Of a DNA stretch of 64,000 bases, positions 49,028-61,287 are shown in pieces. Every line of letters starts with the position of its first letter. The first letter of the stretch is position 1. The position numbers and the translations under genes are program-made. The notes beneath the pieces were generated by a model, which saw only the letters and a list, made by a program, of their open reading frames with translations, was not told the DNA's origin and did no database searches. Origin of the DNA: Staphylococcus pseudoxylosus (lineage in GTDB: Bacteria; Bacillota; Bacilli; Staphylococcales; Staphylococcaceae); the NCBI RefSeq assembly GCF_003697915.1, contig NZ_RCVN01000001.1:1-64000 (forward strand), given 5' to 3'.

Positions 49028-49627
49028 TTATTTAGCTGCGTTATATAATTCGTCAACTTTTTCCCAATTTACAACGTTCCAGAATGCACTAATATAGTCT
49101 GGACGTTTGTTTTGGTATTTAAGATAATAAGCGTGTTCCCAAACATCTAATCCTAAGATAGGTGTTTTGCCTTCAGTAATTGGATTGTCTTGGTTAGGTG
49201 TAGTAACGATTTCTAAGTTACCGTTATTAACTACTAACCATGCCCAACCTGAACCGAAACGTGCTGCTGCTTTGTCTGCAAATTCTTCTTTAAATGCGTC
49301 TAAAGAACCCCATTGTTCTTTAATTTTATCAACAACAGTACCTTTTTCTTCTGAGTTTGGAGTTAATAATTCCCAGAATAATGAGTGGTTTAAATGTCCA
49401 CCGCCATTATTGCGAACAGCTGTTTGAATGTTTTCTGGAACACTGTCTAGATTCGCAACAATTTCTTCAATTGATTTAGATTCTAAATCAGTTCCTTCTA
49501 CTGCTGCGTTTAATTTAGTTACATAAGTGTTATGGTGTTTGCCATGGTGAATTTCCATTGTTTGTTGATCAATGTGTGGTTCCAATGCATCAAAACCATA
49601 AGGTAAATTTGGTAATTCAAAAGCCAT
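49028..49627 (-). CDS. sodA: Superoxide dismutase (Mn/Fe family)
   Basis: A 199-residue cytoplasmic enzyme that dismutates superoxide. Metal ligands are visible: His in [11 protein letters not shown] (about residue 27), His in [11 protein letters not shown] (about residue 81), and Asp/His in [12 protein letters not shown] (about residues 161-165). AGGAGG precedes the ATG. The metal (Mn or both) cannot be told from the sequence. It has its own terminator and is downstream of zur on the same strand, separated by 258 bases. Confidence 0.96.
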   Translation of the reverse strand: MAFELPNLPYGFDALEPHIDQQTMEIHHGKHHNTYVTKLNAAVEGTDLESKSIEEIVANLDSVPENIQTAVRNNGGGHLNHSLFWELLTPNSEEKGTVVDKIKEQWGSLDAFKEEFADKAAARFGSGWAWLVVNNGNLEIVTTPNQDNPITEGKTPILGLDVWEHAYYLKYQNKRPDYISAFWNVVNWEKVDELYNAAK

Positions 49628-49885
49628 AAATAATCATCCTCCTAATTAATCTTTAAATAAAGCATAACAACTAATTTTGATAACAACAATTAATCTGCTT
49701 AAAGTTTAATTGAAAAGTTATTGAATAATATTTGTCATCTTTAGTTACTCTACTAGTATATCTCAAATTGGACTTATTTAAACATGTTTATGCAACAATT
49801 TTAAAAATTCAATTTAATTCATACGAAAGACCTATGATTTATGGAAAATATTTTGTATTTTGAATCTTATTTGTACAATTTACAA

Positions 49886-50299
49886 TTAAGCTTGCTGACA
49901 AGTTTCACACACGCCATAAACTTCTAATTTATGTGTATGGATATCAACTTTAGGAAGAAATGCTTTAATTTGTTCAATAGGACAAAAATCAATTACTTTT
50001 GTATCGCCACATGATTCGCATATAAAATGATGATGATGATGATCTGTGCAAGCAATTCTAAATTTCATTTCACCATCTAATTCTGTACCTTCAACTATGC
50101 CTAAATCTTTAAATAAATGTAAATTACGATAAATTGTATCGAACGATATGCCAGGGAAATTTTTATCCATTTCTTGTTGGATCATTTTAGCATTGATATA
50201 TTTATCTTCAGAGACGAATATATCAAGCATTTCACGTCTCTTATTTGTATATTTATGTCCGTGATTTTTAATGATACTAATAGCCTCTTCAGTTTTCAT
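49886..50299 (-). CDS. zur: Zinc uptake regulator Zur (Fur family)
   Basis: A 137-residue zinc-sensing repressor. The N-terminal winged helix covers about residues 1-80 ([19 protein letters not shown] is the recognition region). A His cluster ([16 protein letters not shown]) and a second CxxC (CETC) at the C-terminus form the metal sites. I choose the ATG at 50299, 9 bases after AAGGAG. It overlaps the permease gene by 11 bases, so it is made with the transporter it controls. Confidence 0.93.
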   Translation of the reverse strand: MKTEEAISIIKNHGHKYTNKRREMLDIFVSEDKYINAKMIQQEMDKNFPGISFDTIYRNLHLFKDLGIVEGTELDGEMKFRIACTDHHHHHFICESCGDTKVIDFCPIEQIKAFLPKVDIHTHKLEVYGVCETCQQA

Positions 50300-51149
50300 C
50301 GTTAGCATCTCCTTTTATTGTTCGTATTTTAAATTTCTGATACATCATCGCAATAGCGAGTATGAGTACAAGTAATACTACAATTACACCACCTGGTGAT
50401 ATATTCATATAAAACGCTAATACGAGTCCTCCAATAACTGAAATTTCTCCAATAACAACGCTTAAAATGATTAACTGTTTAAAACCTTTTGTGAGTCGCA
50501 TTGAAATTGCTACAGGTAACGTGATTAGTGCACTCACTAATAAGATACCTACTACACGCATAGATGCAGATATAACCATTGCTACAATAATAATAAATAT
50601 AAATTGAATCCATTTAGGTATTCCTATCACTTTACTATATTCTTCATCAAAAGATAATATGAATAATTCTTTGTAAAAAGAAAGTATAAATACAAGAACA
50701 ATGATGACAATTACAATAATTGTAAATAGGTCGCTTAATGTGACTGCACTGATAGAACCAAATAGTAGTCCGACAATTTCTTGGTTGAAGCCATCTGCCA
50801 AGGAGATAAATATTGCACTTAACGCAATACCAGCACTCATAATAATTGGAATAGCAATTTCTTGATAATTACTGTAAGAAGTTCTTAACTTTTCAATAAG
50901 TAATGCACCGATTACAGCATATAAAATACCAAACCACATTGGATTAATAAATGCCAATGTAGGAATTACTGTGACAATAAACATTCCAAATGAAATACCA
51001 CCAAGTGTGACATGGCTTAATGCATCTGCAATCAATGATAGTCTCCTGACAACAATGAAAGCACCAATTAACGGTGCAATTAAACCGATAAGTAGTCCAC
51101 TTGCAAGTGAATATCTCATAAAATCAAAATTTAGTAAGGCTTCAATCAT
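50289..51149 (-). CDS. znuB: Zinc ABC transporter permease
   Basis: A 286-residue membrane protein of the ABC-3 family with about eight hydrophobic segments. The conserved segment [27 protein letters not shown] (about residues 28-50) contacts the ATPase. Its ATG overlaps the ATPase stop codon (ATGA). Zinc rather than manganese is inferred from the downstream zur gene. No solute-binding lipoprotein gene is adjacent, so it must be encoded elsewhere. Confidence 0.9.
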   Translation of the reverse strand: MIEALLNFDFMRYSLASGLLIGLIAPLIGAFIVVRRLSLIADALSHVTLGGISFGMFIVTVIPTLAFINPMWFGILYAVIGALLIEKLRTSYSNYQEIAIPIIMSAGIALSAIFISLADGFNQEIVGLLFGSISAVTLSDLFTIIVIVIIVLVFILSFYKELFILSFDEEYSKVIGIPKWIQFIFIIIVAMVISASMRVVGILLVSALITLPVAISMRLTKGFKQLIILSVVIGEISVIGGLVLAFYMNISPGGVIVVLLVLILAIAMMYQKFKIRTIKGDANDEN

Positions 51150-51919
51150 GATGAACAACACTCCCTACTATGTTGATGATCAACAAATTGAATAGGGTGA
51201 CCATAAATTTTTGATATTTCAACTTCGTCTAATGATTTAAAGTCTTCAGTTGTGCCATGAAAATGTAAATGCTTATTCAAGCAAGCAACTTCTGTTGCCG
51301 TATCTGCAACAACCCCAATATCATGTGTAACAAGTATGATGGTTACACCTTCTTGTTTTAGTGTGTTCAAAGTCTCATAGAATTCACTTACATGCTTTGC
51401 ATCAATACCGCTAGTTGGTTCATCAAGAATTAGTACAGATGGTTCACTGATTAACGCACGTGCAATTAATACTCTTTGTTGTTGTCCACCGGATAATTCT
51501 GCTATGTTTTTGTCGATCAAATGTTCAATGTTAAGACGTGATAAAACAGTTTTTACACTTTGCTCATCTTTTTTATTGAACCATTGAAATAGTTTCTTAC
51601 GCTTGGTAAGCCCACTGATAACGACTTCTTTTACGCTAGCTGGGAAACCGGCTTTAAACGCCTGTGCTTTTTGAGAAACGTAACTAATTTTAAGTAAAGA
51701 CTGATTACCATTATAGTCTTTCCCATCAACATAAATTTGGCCTTTTTGAATTGGTAATAAGCCTAATATGATTTTTAGTAAAGTTGATTTCCCGGCACCA
51801 TTAGGCCCTACAATTGCAACAAACTCTCCTCGATTAATTTTAATATTTATATTTTCAAGTACTTGTTTGTTGTCAAAATAATAATCTATATTTTTTAATT
51901 CGAATACTGGCGTAGACAT
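51146..51919 (-). CDS. znuC: Zinc ABC transporter ATP-binding protein
   Basis: A 257-residue ATPase with Walker A GPNGAGKST (about residues 39-47), signature LSGGQQQR (about residues 141-148), Walker B VLILDEP and the switch His in LVTHD. The C-terminus is His/Cys-rich ([11 protein letters not shown]), which may bind metal. GAGGTG precedes the ATG at 51919. First gene of znuC-znuB-zur; a candidate Zur operator lies 40 bases upstream. Confidence 0.92.
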   Translation of the reverse strand: MSTPVFELKNIDYYFDNKQVLENINIKINRGEFVAIVGPNGAGKSTLLKIILGLLPIQKGQIYVDGKDYNGNQSLLKISYVSQKAQAFKAGFPASVKEVVISGLTKRKKLFQWFNKKDEQSVKTVLSRLNIEHLIDKNIAELSGGQQQRVLIARALISEPSVLILDEPTSGIDAKHVSEFYETLNTLKQEGVTIILVTHDIGVVADTATEVACLNKHLHFHGTTEDFKSLDEVEISKIYGHPIQFVDHQHSRECCSS

Positions 51920-51958
51920 GTTTTCACCTCGTTCTATACTATACAATGAGATTTTAAT

Positions 51959-51982
51959 TATGTAAATAGTAATGTTTACGAA
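51959..51982. promoter_or_regulatory. Candidate Zur operator upstream of znuC
   Basis: An imperfect palindrome with GTAAA/TTTAC arms around AGTAATG sits 40 bases ahead of znuC, where a Zur-repressed promoter is expected. It matches the Bacillales Zur box only partly. Confidence 0.35.
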
Positions 51983-51992
51983 TTAACAAAAA

Positions 51993-52042
51993 AGAGTAAC
52001 ATGCAAATTCTAAGTGTATTATTAGAATTCACATATTACTCT
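51993..52042 (-). terminator. nfo terminator
   Basis: AGAGTAA/TTACTCT outer arms and an inner AATTCTAA/TTAGAATT pairing, followed by T5 on the minus strand. It ends cshB-nfo before the znuC promoter. Confidence 0.75.
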
Positions 52043-52145
52043 TCACCGTTCTAGCGGAATAAATCCCCAAAACTTTTCTTCATTTATATTGTTTAAAAGT
52101 GATTAATCAGACCCTTTAAAATACGGTCTATTTTTAAGAAACATA

Positions 52146-53036
52146 TTATTGATTTAAAATTTTATTCTTCAAATCTGGATCAAATTGTTGTTGTTTTAAC
52201 ATTTCGATTTCTAATTTATATGGTGGTTTTTTGTTCTTTTTATCTTCACCAACATAAGGTGTTTCTAATATTTTTGGAATTTCTTTAAACGTATCATGAT
52301 GTACAATATAGTTAAGCGCATCGAACCCAATATAACCAAATCCGATATTTTCATGCCTATCTTTATGTGCCCCAATATCATTTTTACTATCGTTTACATG
52401 CACAACTTTAATTCTATCGACACCTATAATTTTATCAAATTCGTTTAAAACACCATCGAAATCTTCTTTTACGTTATAACCAGCATCGTGTGTATGACAT
52501 GTATCAAAACAGACAGATAGTCTTTCATTATGATTTACTCCATCAATAATTCTAGCTATCTCTTCAAAGTTTCTGCCAATTTCAGATCCCTTACCAGCCA
52601 TTGTTTCTAATGCTATTCTAACATCATTATCGTTCGTTAGAACTTCGTTAAGACCTTCTATTATCTTTTTAATACCTGCATCTGTACCTTCTCCAACATG
52701 AGCACCCGGGTGTAATACGATATCTTTTGCGCCTAATGCTTGTGTACGTTCTATTTCACTTTGTAAGAACTCCACACCAAGTTCAAAGACATGTGGTTTA
52801 ACTGTATTAGCGATATTTATAATATAAGGTGCATGCACAACGATATTTGATAGATCATGAGCTTTCATTACTTCATGACCTTTTTCAATATTCAATTCTT
52901 CGATAGGCTTTCTTCTAGTGTTTTGTGGCGCACCTGTATAAATCATAAATGTAGACTCACCAAATTTGTGTGCTTCCTCAGCTGAGCCTTCTAACATTTT
53001 TTTACCATTCATCGATACATGAGACCCTAATAACAT
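52146..53036 (-). CDS. nfo: Endonuclease IV (AP endonuclease)
   Basis: A 296-residue TIM-barrel nuclease that cuts at abasic sites in base excision repair. Zinc ligands appear in [11 protein letters not shown] (His, about residue 69), [11 protein letters not shown] (His, about residue 109), [13 protein letters not shown] (Glu), [11 protein letters not shown] and [22 protein letters not shown] choose the ATG at 53036 after AGGTGA. It follows cshB by 9 bases, so the two are cotranscribed. Confidence 0.95.
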   Translation of the reverse strand: MLLGSHVSMNGKKMLEGSAEEAHKFGESTFMIYTGAPQNTRRKPIEELNIEKGHEVMKAHDLSNIVVHAPYIINIANTVKPHVFELGVEFLQSEIERTQALGAKDIVLHPGAHVGEGTDAGIKKIIEGLNEVLTNDNDVRIALETMAGKGSEIGRNFEEIARIIDGVNHNERLSVCFDTCHTHDAGYNVKEDFDGVLNEFDKIIGVDRIKVVHVNDSKNDIGAHKDRHENIGFGYIGFDALNYIVHHDTFKEIPKILETPYVGEDKKNKKPPYKLEIEMLKQQQFDPDLKNKILNQ

Positions 53037-53045
53037 AAAATTCAC

Positions 53046-54386
53046 CTATCCTTTTCTATTTTTTCTTTCCTGTCTACTCTTTTGTTTACTAAATTGTTTG
53101 CGTTCTTTACGTTTTAAATCATCCAAATCACGCTTGAATTTCTTCTTGTAACCAGGCTTGACTTTTTTCTTATTACTTTTAACTTTATATTTTAATTGAT
53201 TTGTTAAATGATCGTCTTTATTTTTACGTGATTGACGTAAATTATGCGCTTTAATAGGCTTTAACTCATCGTCTTTAATATCAACGTTTTCAAACTGATA
53301 GCCACGTTGTTCAATTAATGCAACATTATTTTCTTCATCAGGGCTGTACAAAGTAATTGCAACGCCTTTATATTGCCCTCTACCAGTACGTCCCACACGA
53401 TGTGTGAAGAAATCAATATCATTTGGTACATCAAAGTTAATTACATGACTTACACCATCAATATCAATACCACGTGATGCTAAATCACTAGCTATTACGT
53501 ATTGGAATTCTAAATTTCTAATACGTTTCATTTGTTGTTTACGTTCCCTAGGTGAAAGACCACCGTGAATCATACCTAATTTCAAACCAGCAGCATTAAG
53601 TTGGTTAGCTAATTCATCAGCACTATCTCTACTATTACAGAAAATGATACATAAATATGGGTTTAGTATATCAATTAACTTTAAAGTCTTTTCTATTTTA
53701 GCTTCGCCTTTTGTCGGAATTAAATAGAATTCTATATTCTTTTTGTTCTTTTCTGTATTTTCTATCTCTACAAAATCTGGATTTTCAAGATATTTATTTA
53801 AAAATGGATGTAACGATTTAGGTATTGTCGCACTGAACACTGCAATATGCGCTTTCTCATCTAATCTTGTAGCAATATGATCTACTTCATCTATTAGCCC
53901 TAAATCTATCATTAAGTCTGCTTCATCAATAACTAAGTAGGATGCTAAGTGTACATGTAAATCCCCGTGTTTAGCTAAATCATTTATACGTGTAGGTGTA
54001 CCGATAACAAGTTGTGGTTGATTCTTTGCACGACTACGATCTTTTTCAATATCTGTGCCACCTATGAAAAGTTTTACTGACACATCTTCTTTAAATTTTG
54101 TTATATGGCTAGCAACATCAAAAAGTTGTTGCGCTAATTCTCTTGTAGGAGCTACAACAATTGCTTGTGGTTCTTTGTATTCTGTATCTATTGAATTAAT
54201 TAATGGTAATAAAAATGCATGGGATTTACCTGTCCCTGTTTGTGATTGGCCGATTAAGTTTACTTGTTTTATTATTTTTGGTATTACTCGGCTTTGAATT
54301 TCAGTCGGTTGATCAAAATTCAAATCTTTCACAGCATCAATCAGACTTGGTTCTAAATTAAATTTCTCAAATGGGTGATTTGCCAT
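53046..54386 (-). CDS. cshB: DEAD-box RNA helicase CshB
   Basis: A 446-residue helicase with the Q motif region (FEKFNLEPSLIDAV...PTEIQ), motif I QTGTGKSHA (about residues 49-57), DEAD in VIDEADLMID, SAT in FSATIP, and HRVGRTGR (motif VI). The C-terminal tail (about residues 385-446) is Lys/Arg-rich and likely binds RNA. The ATG follows AAGGAGG. The gene leads nfo, a common arrangement in Bacillales. Confidence 0.93.
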   Translation of the reverse strand: MANHPFEKFNLEPSLIDAVKDLNFDQPTEIQSRVIPKIIKQVNLIGQSQTGTGKSHAFLLPLINSIDTEYKEPQAIVVAPTRELAQQLFDVASHITKFKEDVSVKLFIGGTDIEKDRSRAKNQPQLVIGTPTRINDLAKHGDLHVHLASYLVIDEADLMIDLGLIDEVDHIATRLDEKAHIAVFSATIPKSLHPFLNKYLENPDFVEIENTEKNKKNIEFYLIPTKGEAKIEKTLKLIDILNPYLCIIFCNSRDSADELANQLNAAGLKLGMIHGGLSPRERKQQMKRIRNLEFQYVIASDLASRGIDIDGVSHVINFDVPNDIDFFTHRVGRTGRGQYKGVAITLYSPDEENNVALIEQRGYQFENVDIKDDELKPIKAHNLRQSRKNKDDHLTNQLKYKVKSNKKKVKPGYKKKFKRDLDDLKRKERKQFSKQKSRQERKNRKG

Positions 54387-54624
54387 GTCTTGGCCTCCTT
54401 AAATCTTCATCTTATCTATTATAAAGCATTACCGTATAATTTTGAACTAAATTATTATCTCAGATTAAATGGGTAATAATTGCTACAAAATATTTGTCAG
54501 TAGTAGTATCAATATAAACTCATAACGATATCTCAATATTCTCCGCTAAGAATGCTAACTTTAATAAATTATGATTGTCAAAAATCAATTATATTTTAAT
54601 TGTCATCCAATATTTCATATTAAC

Positions 54625-54651
54625 GGCTGAAGCATTGAATATGCTTCAGCC
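54625..54651 (-). terminator. Hairpin after yqfO
   Basis: A perfect 11-bp stem GGCTGAAGCAT/ATGCTTCAGCC around 5 bases lies just past the yqfO stop codon; the T tract is weak. Confidence 0.65.
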
Positions 54652-54662
54652 ACAAATTGTTG

Positions 54663-55766
54663 TTATAAGTATTCAAAGGGGTCTGTATTTATCTCAGAAG
54701 CTTCAATATTAAATGTTTTATCTTCAACATTCAGCCAATCTTCTAAAAGATGGCATAGCCCTTCTCTCATTACATATTCACTGTAATGGTTGATATCTAA
54801 TAAATTAACACCTGCGATTTTAGCGTCTAAAGCATCATGGTGTTTAATATCACCTGTCACAAAGATGTCAGCACCTTTCTGACTGGCAGCGTACTCAAAT
54901 CCAATACCTGATCCACCTATTATAGCGACAGTTTCTATGTTTGCGTTGAGATCGCCTGAGAAACGTACACTTGGCATTTTCAATTGCTCTTTAACATGGC
55001 TCACAAAATTTTTCACTGTCGTCACTTCTTTAAGCTTGCCTATCATGCCTAAACCATAATTCGCTTGTTTTGTAAGTTCTATAAAATCATAAACCGGTGT
55101 TTCATATGGATGGTGTTGTGTAATTAAGTCTTGCGTTAAAGTTCTTTGAGTATATTCAATCATAAATTCTAATTTATATTCTTGTACATGAGAAATTTGA
55201 TCTTTTTCACCGATATGTGGGTTTGCATTATCAACCGGCTTAAATTGACCCGTGCCAGGGCTTTCGAAAAAGCAGTATTGATAATCCCCCTCTTGAGCTA
55301 CACCTGCTTCACTTAAAGCTTCTTTAAAATCGCTTAAGTTTTCTTCTGGAATGAATACTTGAACTTTGTAATACGCTATATTTTCAGGATTTAAAATCTG
55401 CTGTTTTTCTAAACCTAATTTATTAGCAAGCATCGCATTCACACCTTTTGGATAAACATCCAAATTAGTATGTAATGCAATAAGATTAACATCGTTTTTG
55501 ATTAGTTTACGTATGATTAGCCCATAACCTTCTTGTTGAGTAATATTTTTTATCCCTTTAAAAATTAGAGGATGATGACAAATTATTGTATTACAGCCTT
55601 TATTTAACGCTTCATCAACAATCTCTTTAGTACAATCGAGTGCTGTTAATATGCCTGTTACTTTGTTAGCTTTATCACCAATTAATAAACCTACGTTATC
55701 CCATGATTCTGCTGTATCAAATGGAACGTGCGTATTAATAGTTTTTAATAATTCATCTATAGTCAT
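54663..55766 (-). CDS. Nif3-like dinuclear metal centre protein (YqfO)
   Basis: A 367-residue member of the Nif3/DUF34 family. Metal ligands are CHHPLIF (about residues 61-67), the Asp in LHTNLD (about residue 103), and the C-terminal TGDIKHHD and DINHYSEY (about residues 305-345). About residues 125-230 form the PII/CutA-like insertion of the long Bacillus type. It is sometimes annotated GTP cyclohydrolase type 2-like, which is doubtful. It starts one base before trmK ends. Confidence 0.88.
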   Translation of the reverse strand: MTIDELLKTINTHVPFDTAESWDNVGLLIGDKANKVTGILTALDCTKEIVDEALNKGCNTIICHHPLIFKGIKNITQQEGYGLIIRKLIKNDVNLIALHTNLDVYPKGVNAMLANKLGLEKQQILNPENIAYYKVQVFIPEENLSDFKEALSEAGVAQEGDYQYCFFESPGTGQFKPVDNANPHIGEKDQISHVQEYKLEFMIEYTQRTLTQDLITQHHPYETPVYDFIELTKQANYGLGMIGKLKEVTTVKNFVSHVKEQLKMPSVRFSGDLNANIETVAIIGGSGIGFEYAASQKGADIFVTGDIKHHDALDAKIAGVNLLDINHYSEYVMREGLCHLLEDWLNVEDKTFNIEASEINTDPFEYL

Positions 55767-56444
55767 TTATAACACCTCATTAATTAGATTTAACTCATCA
55801 TTAATTTCATCTAAACGTTTAGCATGTGTTTTAGGGTTTAAATTATTTTTTATCTTTAATAATGCTTCTTTTTCACGTTCCCATTTTTTGTTAAATAAAT
55901 CATTTTTATCTTTAACTAATTCAGGTCCGAATTTTAATTCTATTTGAGTCATAGATGGTGTTTTTTCGAAATACTCAGCAACAATAATTTCATAGATATG
56001 CCCTTTTTCTTCCATAATTTCTTCAGCTATTATGCCATAATTTAATTCTACAAGCTTATTTCTAATGGCACTTGACTGTATATTACTTTGTAACACCAAT
56101 CTCGGTTTACTGCATAATTTATTAGCGCCATCACCTATAATTTTAGCTATGAGCGGACCACCCATGCCACATATAGTAATTGAAGTTACAGCATCACCAT
56201 CTTGTATAACTGTTAAACCATCACCTAGTCGTACATCGATATGATGACTGAGTTGATGCTCGCTTACGTTTCGTTTAGAAGCATCAAATGGCCCTTTAAT
56301 GACTTCGCCTGCAATTGCTTTTTTTGTTAATTTATTTTCTATAGCATAAATAGGTAGATAAGCATGATCCGAACCAATATCAGCTAAATATTCACCTTTA
56401 ATATAGTTACTTACTCGTTTTAATCTTTGATTTAATGGAATCAT
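55767..56444 (-). CDS. trmK: tRNA (adenine-22-N1)-methyltransferase TrmK
   Basis: A 225-residue SAM-dependent methyltransferase that makes m1A22 in tRNA. The SAM motif LADIGSDHAYLP (about residues 20-31) and the later ITICGMGGPLIAKI (about residues 90-103) fit the TrmK family; the C-terminal part is a coiled coil (about residues 180-220). It ends immediately before yqfO, a conserved pair downstream of sigA in Bacillales. Confidence 0.9.
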   Translation of the reverse strand: MIPLNQRLKRVSNYIKGEYLADIGSDHAYLPIYAIENKLTKKAIAGEVIKGPFDASKRNVSEHQLSHHIDVRLGDGLTVIQDGDAVTSITICGMGGPLIAKIIGDGANKLCSKPRLVLQSNIQSSAIRNKLVELNYGIIAEEIMEEKGHIYEIIVAEYFEKTPSMTQIELKFGPELVKDKNDLFNKKWEREKEALLKIKNNLNPKTHAKRLDEINDELNLINEVL

Positions 56445-56474
56445 AAAAGTGCTCCTCTTTTAATATGTAAAAAA

Positions 56475-56524
56475 GGAGCGGAATTGAAATCAAAATTTTC
56501 AATTTGATCTCGTATTCCCGCTCC
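56475..56524 (-). terminator. sigA terminator
   Basis: GGAGCGG and its near-complement CCCGCTCC bound a long stem with inner GAAATCAAA/TTTGATCT pairing; T6 follows on the minus strand. It separates sigA from trmK and resembles the hairpins at 4705 and 23443. Confidence 0.8.
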
Positions 56525-56652
56525 CTGTATCACTGACTTGTTTTTAAAGCTATTAAATAGCGTATTGTACACTTCGTCAGCTATTGTACATGCGTACATA
56601 GAGACACATCAACACTCGTTCATTACGTAGTTAATGCCTCAAGCACTAAAAA

Positions 56653-57825
<1,173 letters not shown>

Positions 57826-57889
57826 CTACTCAAAACATTGTATCGTATACACATTAAGTGATATAAACATACAGACAAGTACATATTTT

Positions 57890-59674
57890 TCAATTCATTC
57901 TACTTTTATTATGATTTACAATTTTTTCTAAATAATATTTTTGCAGTTCTAAATCACCTAATCTTGATGCTTCTCGGAGCTTTTGATTAAGCGATTCAAT
58001 AGTTTCTTCATTTCTATTAGTTGTCAGTGTATTTATATAGTCATCAATTTCATGTTCAAAAGGTTCTTCATTTATCAAATAGTTATCTAATGATATAAAT
58101 GCTTCTTTAATTTCATTGGAATCAATGTACTGTAATACATCACTAATATTGAACGTATCATTTTCAGAGTAAAACTCGTGTAAAACATTAAATATACGCT
58201 TAAAATATTCATTTGTAAAGTCTTCTAATTGAAGTAATTTATGATAATTTAAAAAAGTGTCTTTATCATTCATAAAATGCTTAAGTAAAGCACGTTCTGC
58301 CTTCTCATTTTTGTTTAAATTATTAAATTGTGGCGCAGACGGTACATGATAGTCTTGAGGTTGATAATAATCTTGTTGCTGTCCTACTATATTATTTAGA
58401 CTATCCAAGCTAACTTTAAACAATTCCGAAACTTCTTGCAATATCTTTTTCCGCAAAATAGTTGAACTCATATAAGAAATATCATTAGTGATTTCCTTTA
58501 AATATCGTTCATATGCTAAATCATTATTTTCAATTTCATCTTGATGAGTATGAACTTTATAAATAATGAATGATTTTTTCTCATGTTCTACAAAGTAATT
58601 GAAGGCTTCAGCCCCATGTTTCCCAATATACGCGTCAGGGTCCATATCTTTAGGTAATTGCACTACAAACACATTAAATCCTTGTTGTAACAGCATTTGT
58701 CCAGTTTTTAATGTGGCTTCTGTACCTGCGTAATCCCCATCGAACATCAAAGTAACATTAGACGTTAACTTTTTAATAAATGCTATATGTTCTTGTGATA
58801 TTTGTGTTCCCATACTAGCAACAACTTGTTTGAGACCAGCTTGATCAGCTTTAATAACATCCATAAAGCCTTCTAATAAAATTAATTCATCAGTTTTTCT
58901 GATGGATTTTCTAGCGTGATCAACATTATACAGTAATCTACGCTTTTGAAATATTGGTGTTTCTGGACTATTTAAATACTTTGGTTCTTGATTTGTATAC
59001 GTTCTACCAGAGTAGCCAACAGTCCGGCCTTGTGCATTTGTTAACGGAAACATAATACGATCTCTAAAACGGTCATAGTAACTAAAATTTTCCTCGTTTC
59101 GAGATAGCAACCCAGCCTCATATGCAAGTTGAATATCATACCCTTTTTTCTTTAAAAAATCATGGCAGAAATGTGAGTTGTTTGGTGCATAACCAATTTT
59201 CCTCGCATCGATCAATGCATCAGTAAAACCTCGTTCTTTCAAATAATTTAAGGCGGCTTCACCTTCTACTGTTTTTTTCAGCGCATAATGATAATATTCT
59301 TGCATTAATTCATGCATTTCAATCATTTTTAAATCGTCTGATGCAACTTGATGTGAAACCGCTTGGTTTGAGCCAGAAGATTCTGTTTCAACTGCAATAT
59401 TCACGCGCTCCCCTAATTCTTTAACAGCATCAGTAAAAGAAATGTCTTTAATTTCTTGTGTAAATTGGAAAACATTGCCTCCTTTTTTACAACCGAAACA
59501 ATGACAAATTTGCTTATCTTCTGAAACGGTAAAAGATGGGGTCTTTTCATCATGAAAAGGACACAAACCTATATAATTGCGTCCCCTTTTCTCTAACTTC
59601 ACATACTCACTAACCAAGTCGAGTATATCAGTTTTTTCTTTTATTTCGTTGATTGTAGATTGTTCGATTCGCAA
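57890..59674 (-). CDS. dnaG: DNA primase
   Basis: A 594-residue primase. The N-terminal zinc ribbon [11 protein letters not shown]...[10 protein letters not shown] covers about residues 38-66, the TOPRIM core has LLEGFMDVI and [11 protein letters not shown] (about residues 260-315), and the C-terminal helicase-binding domain covers about residues 440-594. The start is the TTG at 59674, 6-7 bases after AGGTG; the frame is open one step further to a GTG. It is followed by sigA, the macromolecular-synthesis order without rpsU. Confidence 0.94.
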   Translation of the reverse strand: MRIEQSTINEIKEKTDILDLVSEYVKLEKRGRNYIGLCPFHDEKTPSFTVSEDKQICHCFGCKKGGNVFQFTQEIKDISFTDAVKELGERVNIAVETESSGSNQAVSHQVASDDLKMIEMHELMQEYYHYALKKTVEGEAALNYLKERGFTDALIDARKIGYAPNNSHFCHDFLKKKGYDIQLAYEAGLLSRNEENFSYYDRFRDRIMFPLTNAQGRTVGYSGRTYTNQEPKYLNSPETPIFQKRRLLYNVDHARKSIRKTDELILLEGFMDVIKADQAGLKQVVASMGTQISQEHIAFIKKLTSNVTLMFDGDYAGTEATLKTGQMLLQQGFNVFVVQLPKDMDPDAYIGKHGAEAFNYFVEHEKKSFIIYKVHTHQDEIENNDLAYERYLKEITNDISYMSSTILRKKILQEVSELFKVSLDSLNNIVGQQQDYYQPQDYHVPSAPQFNNLNKNEKAERALLKHFMNDKDTFLNYHKLLQLEDFTNEYFKRIFNVLHEFYSENDTFNISDVLQYIDSNEIKEAFISLDNYLINEEPFEHEIDDYINTLTTNRNEETIESLNQKLREASRLGDLELQKYYLEKIVNHNKSRMN

Positions 59675-59720
59675 AATAATCACCTATTAGACATTAGTTA
59701 CACTATTATAAATGTTTTAT

Positions 59721-60542
59721 TTATTTTTTGAAACTATTTTGCTCTATAATACTAATAATATCATTTGCTGTTTCTTCAATCGCTTTATCCGATACGTCAA
59801 TTACTGGACAACCTATCCTTTCAACTAAGTCATGGAAATAATTAAGTTCTTCTTCAATGCGCTGTTCTGTAGCATATCTCGCACTGTCTCCTAATCCAAG
59901 CTGCTTCAGACGTTCTTTACGAATTTTATTTAATTTTTCTTCACTGATTTTTAAAGCAATACATTTAGATGAATCAATATTAAATAGATCATCTGGTGGC
60001 GTAACCTCTGGTACAATTGGAATGTTCATAACCTTATAACTTTTATGTGCAAGGTATTGGGATAATGGCGTTTTTGAAGTTCTTGAAATTCCTAATAGCA
60101 CAATGTCTGCTTTTGATAAACCCTTTGGATCTTTACCATCATCATATTTAACTGCAAATTCAATAGCATCTATTTTTTTGAAATAGGCTTCATCTAATTG
60201 ATGAACAAGTCCTGGTTCAAAATAGGGTTGTTCATCAATTTTATCCAATAAAATATTCATCAATGGTCCCATGATATCTACAGATTTAATATTAAATTCA
60301 CTGATTTTTGCTTCCATATATTTTCTTATTTCTGGTTTCACTAGTGTATAAACTACAATCGCTTCAGTATCTCTTGCGACAGAAATCACTTCGTCCACGT
60401 TTTCTAATGCTTCAATGTAAGGATATCTGCTAATTTCACTGTCACATTGATTTGGATTAAATTGTGAAATACAGGCTCTTGCTACTAATTCTGCAGTTTC
60501 ACCTACTGAGTCGGATGCGACTATTATTCTAATATTTTCCAT
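59721..60542 (-). CDS. Pyruvate, phosphate dikinase regulatory protein (PDRP, YqfL-like)
   Basis: A 273-residue bifunctional ADP-dependent kinase and phosphorylase of the PDRP family. The N-terminal [16 protein letters not shown] (about residues 8-23) and the P-loop-like [15 protein letters not shown] (about residues 151-165) are diagnostic. It switches pyruvate phosphate dikinase on and off, so it belongs with the gluconeogenesis control by CcpN next to it. AGGTGG precedes the ATG. Confidence 0.9.
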   Translation of the reverse strand: MENIRIIVASDSVGETAELVARACISQFNPNQCDSEISRYPYIEALENVDEVISVARDTEAIVVYTLVKPEIRKYMEAKISEFNIKSVDIMGPLMNILLDKIDEQPYFEPGLVHQLDEAYFKKIDAIEFAVKYDDGKDPKGLSKADIVLLGISRTSKTPLSQYLAHKSYKVMNIPIVPEVTPPDDLFNIDSSKCIALKISEEKLNKIRKERLKQLGLGDSARYATEQRIEEELNYFHDLVERIGCPVIDVSDKAIEETANDIISIIEQNSFKK

Positions 60543-60556
60543 TAATTTAATACCAC

Positions 60557-61189
60557 CTATTCATTTAATAATGACACAAAGATTTTAGTTATCGTTGTTT
60601 TAGAAATGCGACCTTTAACTTCATATTTCCCATTTTCTTTTTTAACCACAATAGGCAAAGAATCGATTTCCTTTTCAATCATGAGATTCGCTGCAAATAT
60701 CACTCTTTCATCTTCTAAAACGAAACTTAAATTTGGCATGCGTGTCATGATAATATTCACGGGCATCGTATGTATATCTTCCCCAATCATTGACGCTCTC
60801 AATAAATCTTTACGTGAACAAACTCCCATAAAATCCCCATTATTGTTAATTACAAACAGTGTACTAACATCTTCTAAAAATATAGTACATATCGCATCAT
60901 AAACAGTCATCTCACTTTTTACTACTACTGGGTGAGATGCGTAATCTTTAACGACATATTGTTTTAGTTCATCAGCTATTAATTTATTTTTTGGTTTCCC
61001 AGAATAATAATAGCCAACACGTGGTCTAGCTTCTAAAATACCAGACATTGTTAAAATAGCTAAATCGGGTCTTAAAGTCGCGCGTGTTAAATTCAGCCGT
61101 TCAGCTATACGTTCACCAGTAATTGGGCCATTATTCTTCACAATTTCAACAATTTGTTGTTGCCTTTTACTCAGTTCTATAACGCTCAC
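60557..61189 (-). CDS. ccpN: CcpN family transcriptional repressor (HTH plus CBS pair)
   Basis: A 210-residue regulator. An N-terminal helix-turn-helix (about residues 4-65; [22 protein letters not shown]) is joined to two CBS domains (about residues 80-205) that sense nucleotides. Bacillus CcpN represses gapB and pckA when glucose is present. I choose the GTG at 61189 because the protein then begins [10 protein letters not shown] like Bacillus CcpN, although AAAGGGG is very close; the start is uncertain. It lies 14 bases upstream of the PDRP gene. Confidence 0.9.
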   Translation of the reverse strand: MSVIELSKRQQQIVEIVKNNGPITGERIAERLNLTRATLRPDLAILTMSGILEARPRVGYYYSGKPKNKLIADELKQYVVKDYASHPVVVKSEMTVYDAICTIFLEDVSTLFVINNNGDFMGVCSRKDLLRASMIGEDIHTMPVNIIMTRMPNLSFVLEDERVIFAANLMIEKEIDSLPIVVKKENGKYEVKGRISKTTITKIFVSLLNE

Positions 61190-61252
61190 CCCTTTAATCA
61201 ATTTACTCAATTATACATTGAATTTTAAATTGCTACAAATACATATATTTAC

Positions 61253-61281
61253 TTGCTTATAAACCATCAATACATTAAAAT
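61253..61281 (+). promoter_or_regulatory. Promoter of the glyS T-box leader
   Basis: TTGCTT (61253-61258) and TAAAAT (61276-61281) are separated by 17 bases, immediately upstream of the leader RNA. Confidence 0.6.
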
Positions 61282-61287
61282 TAGATT

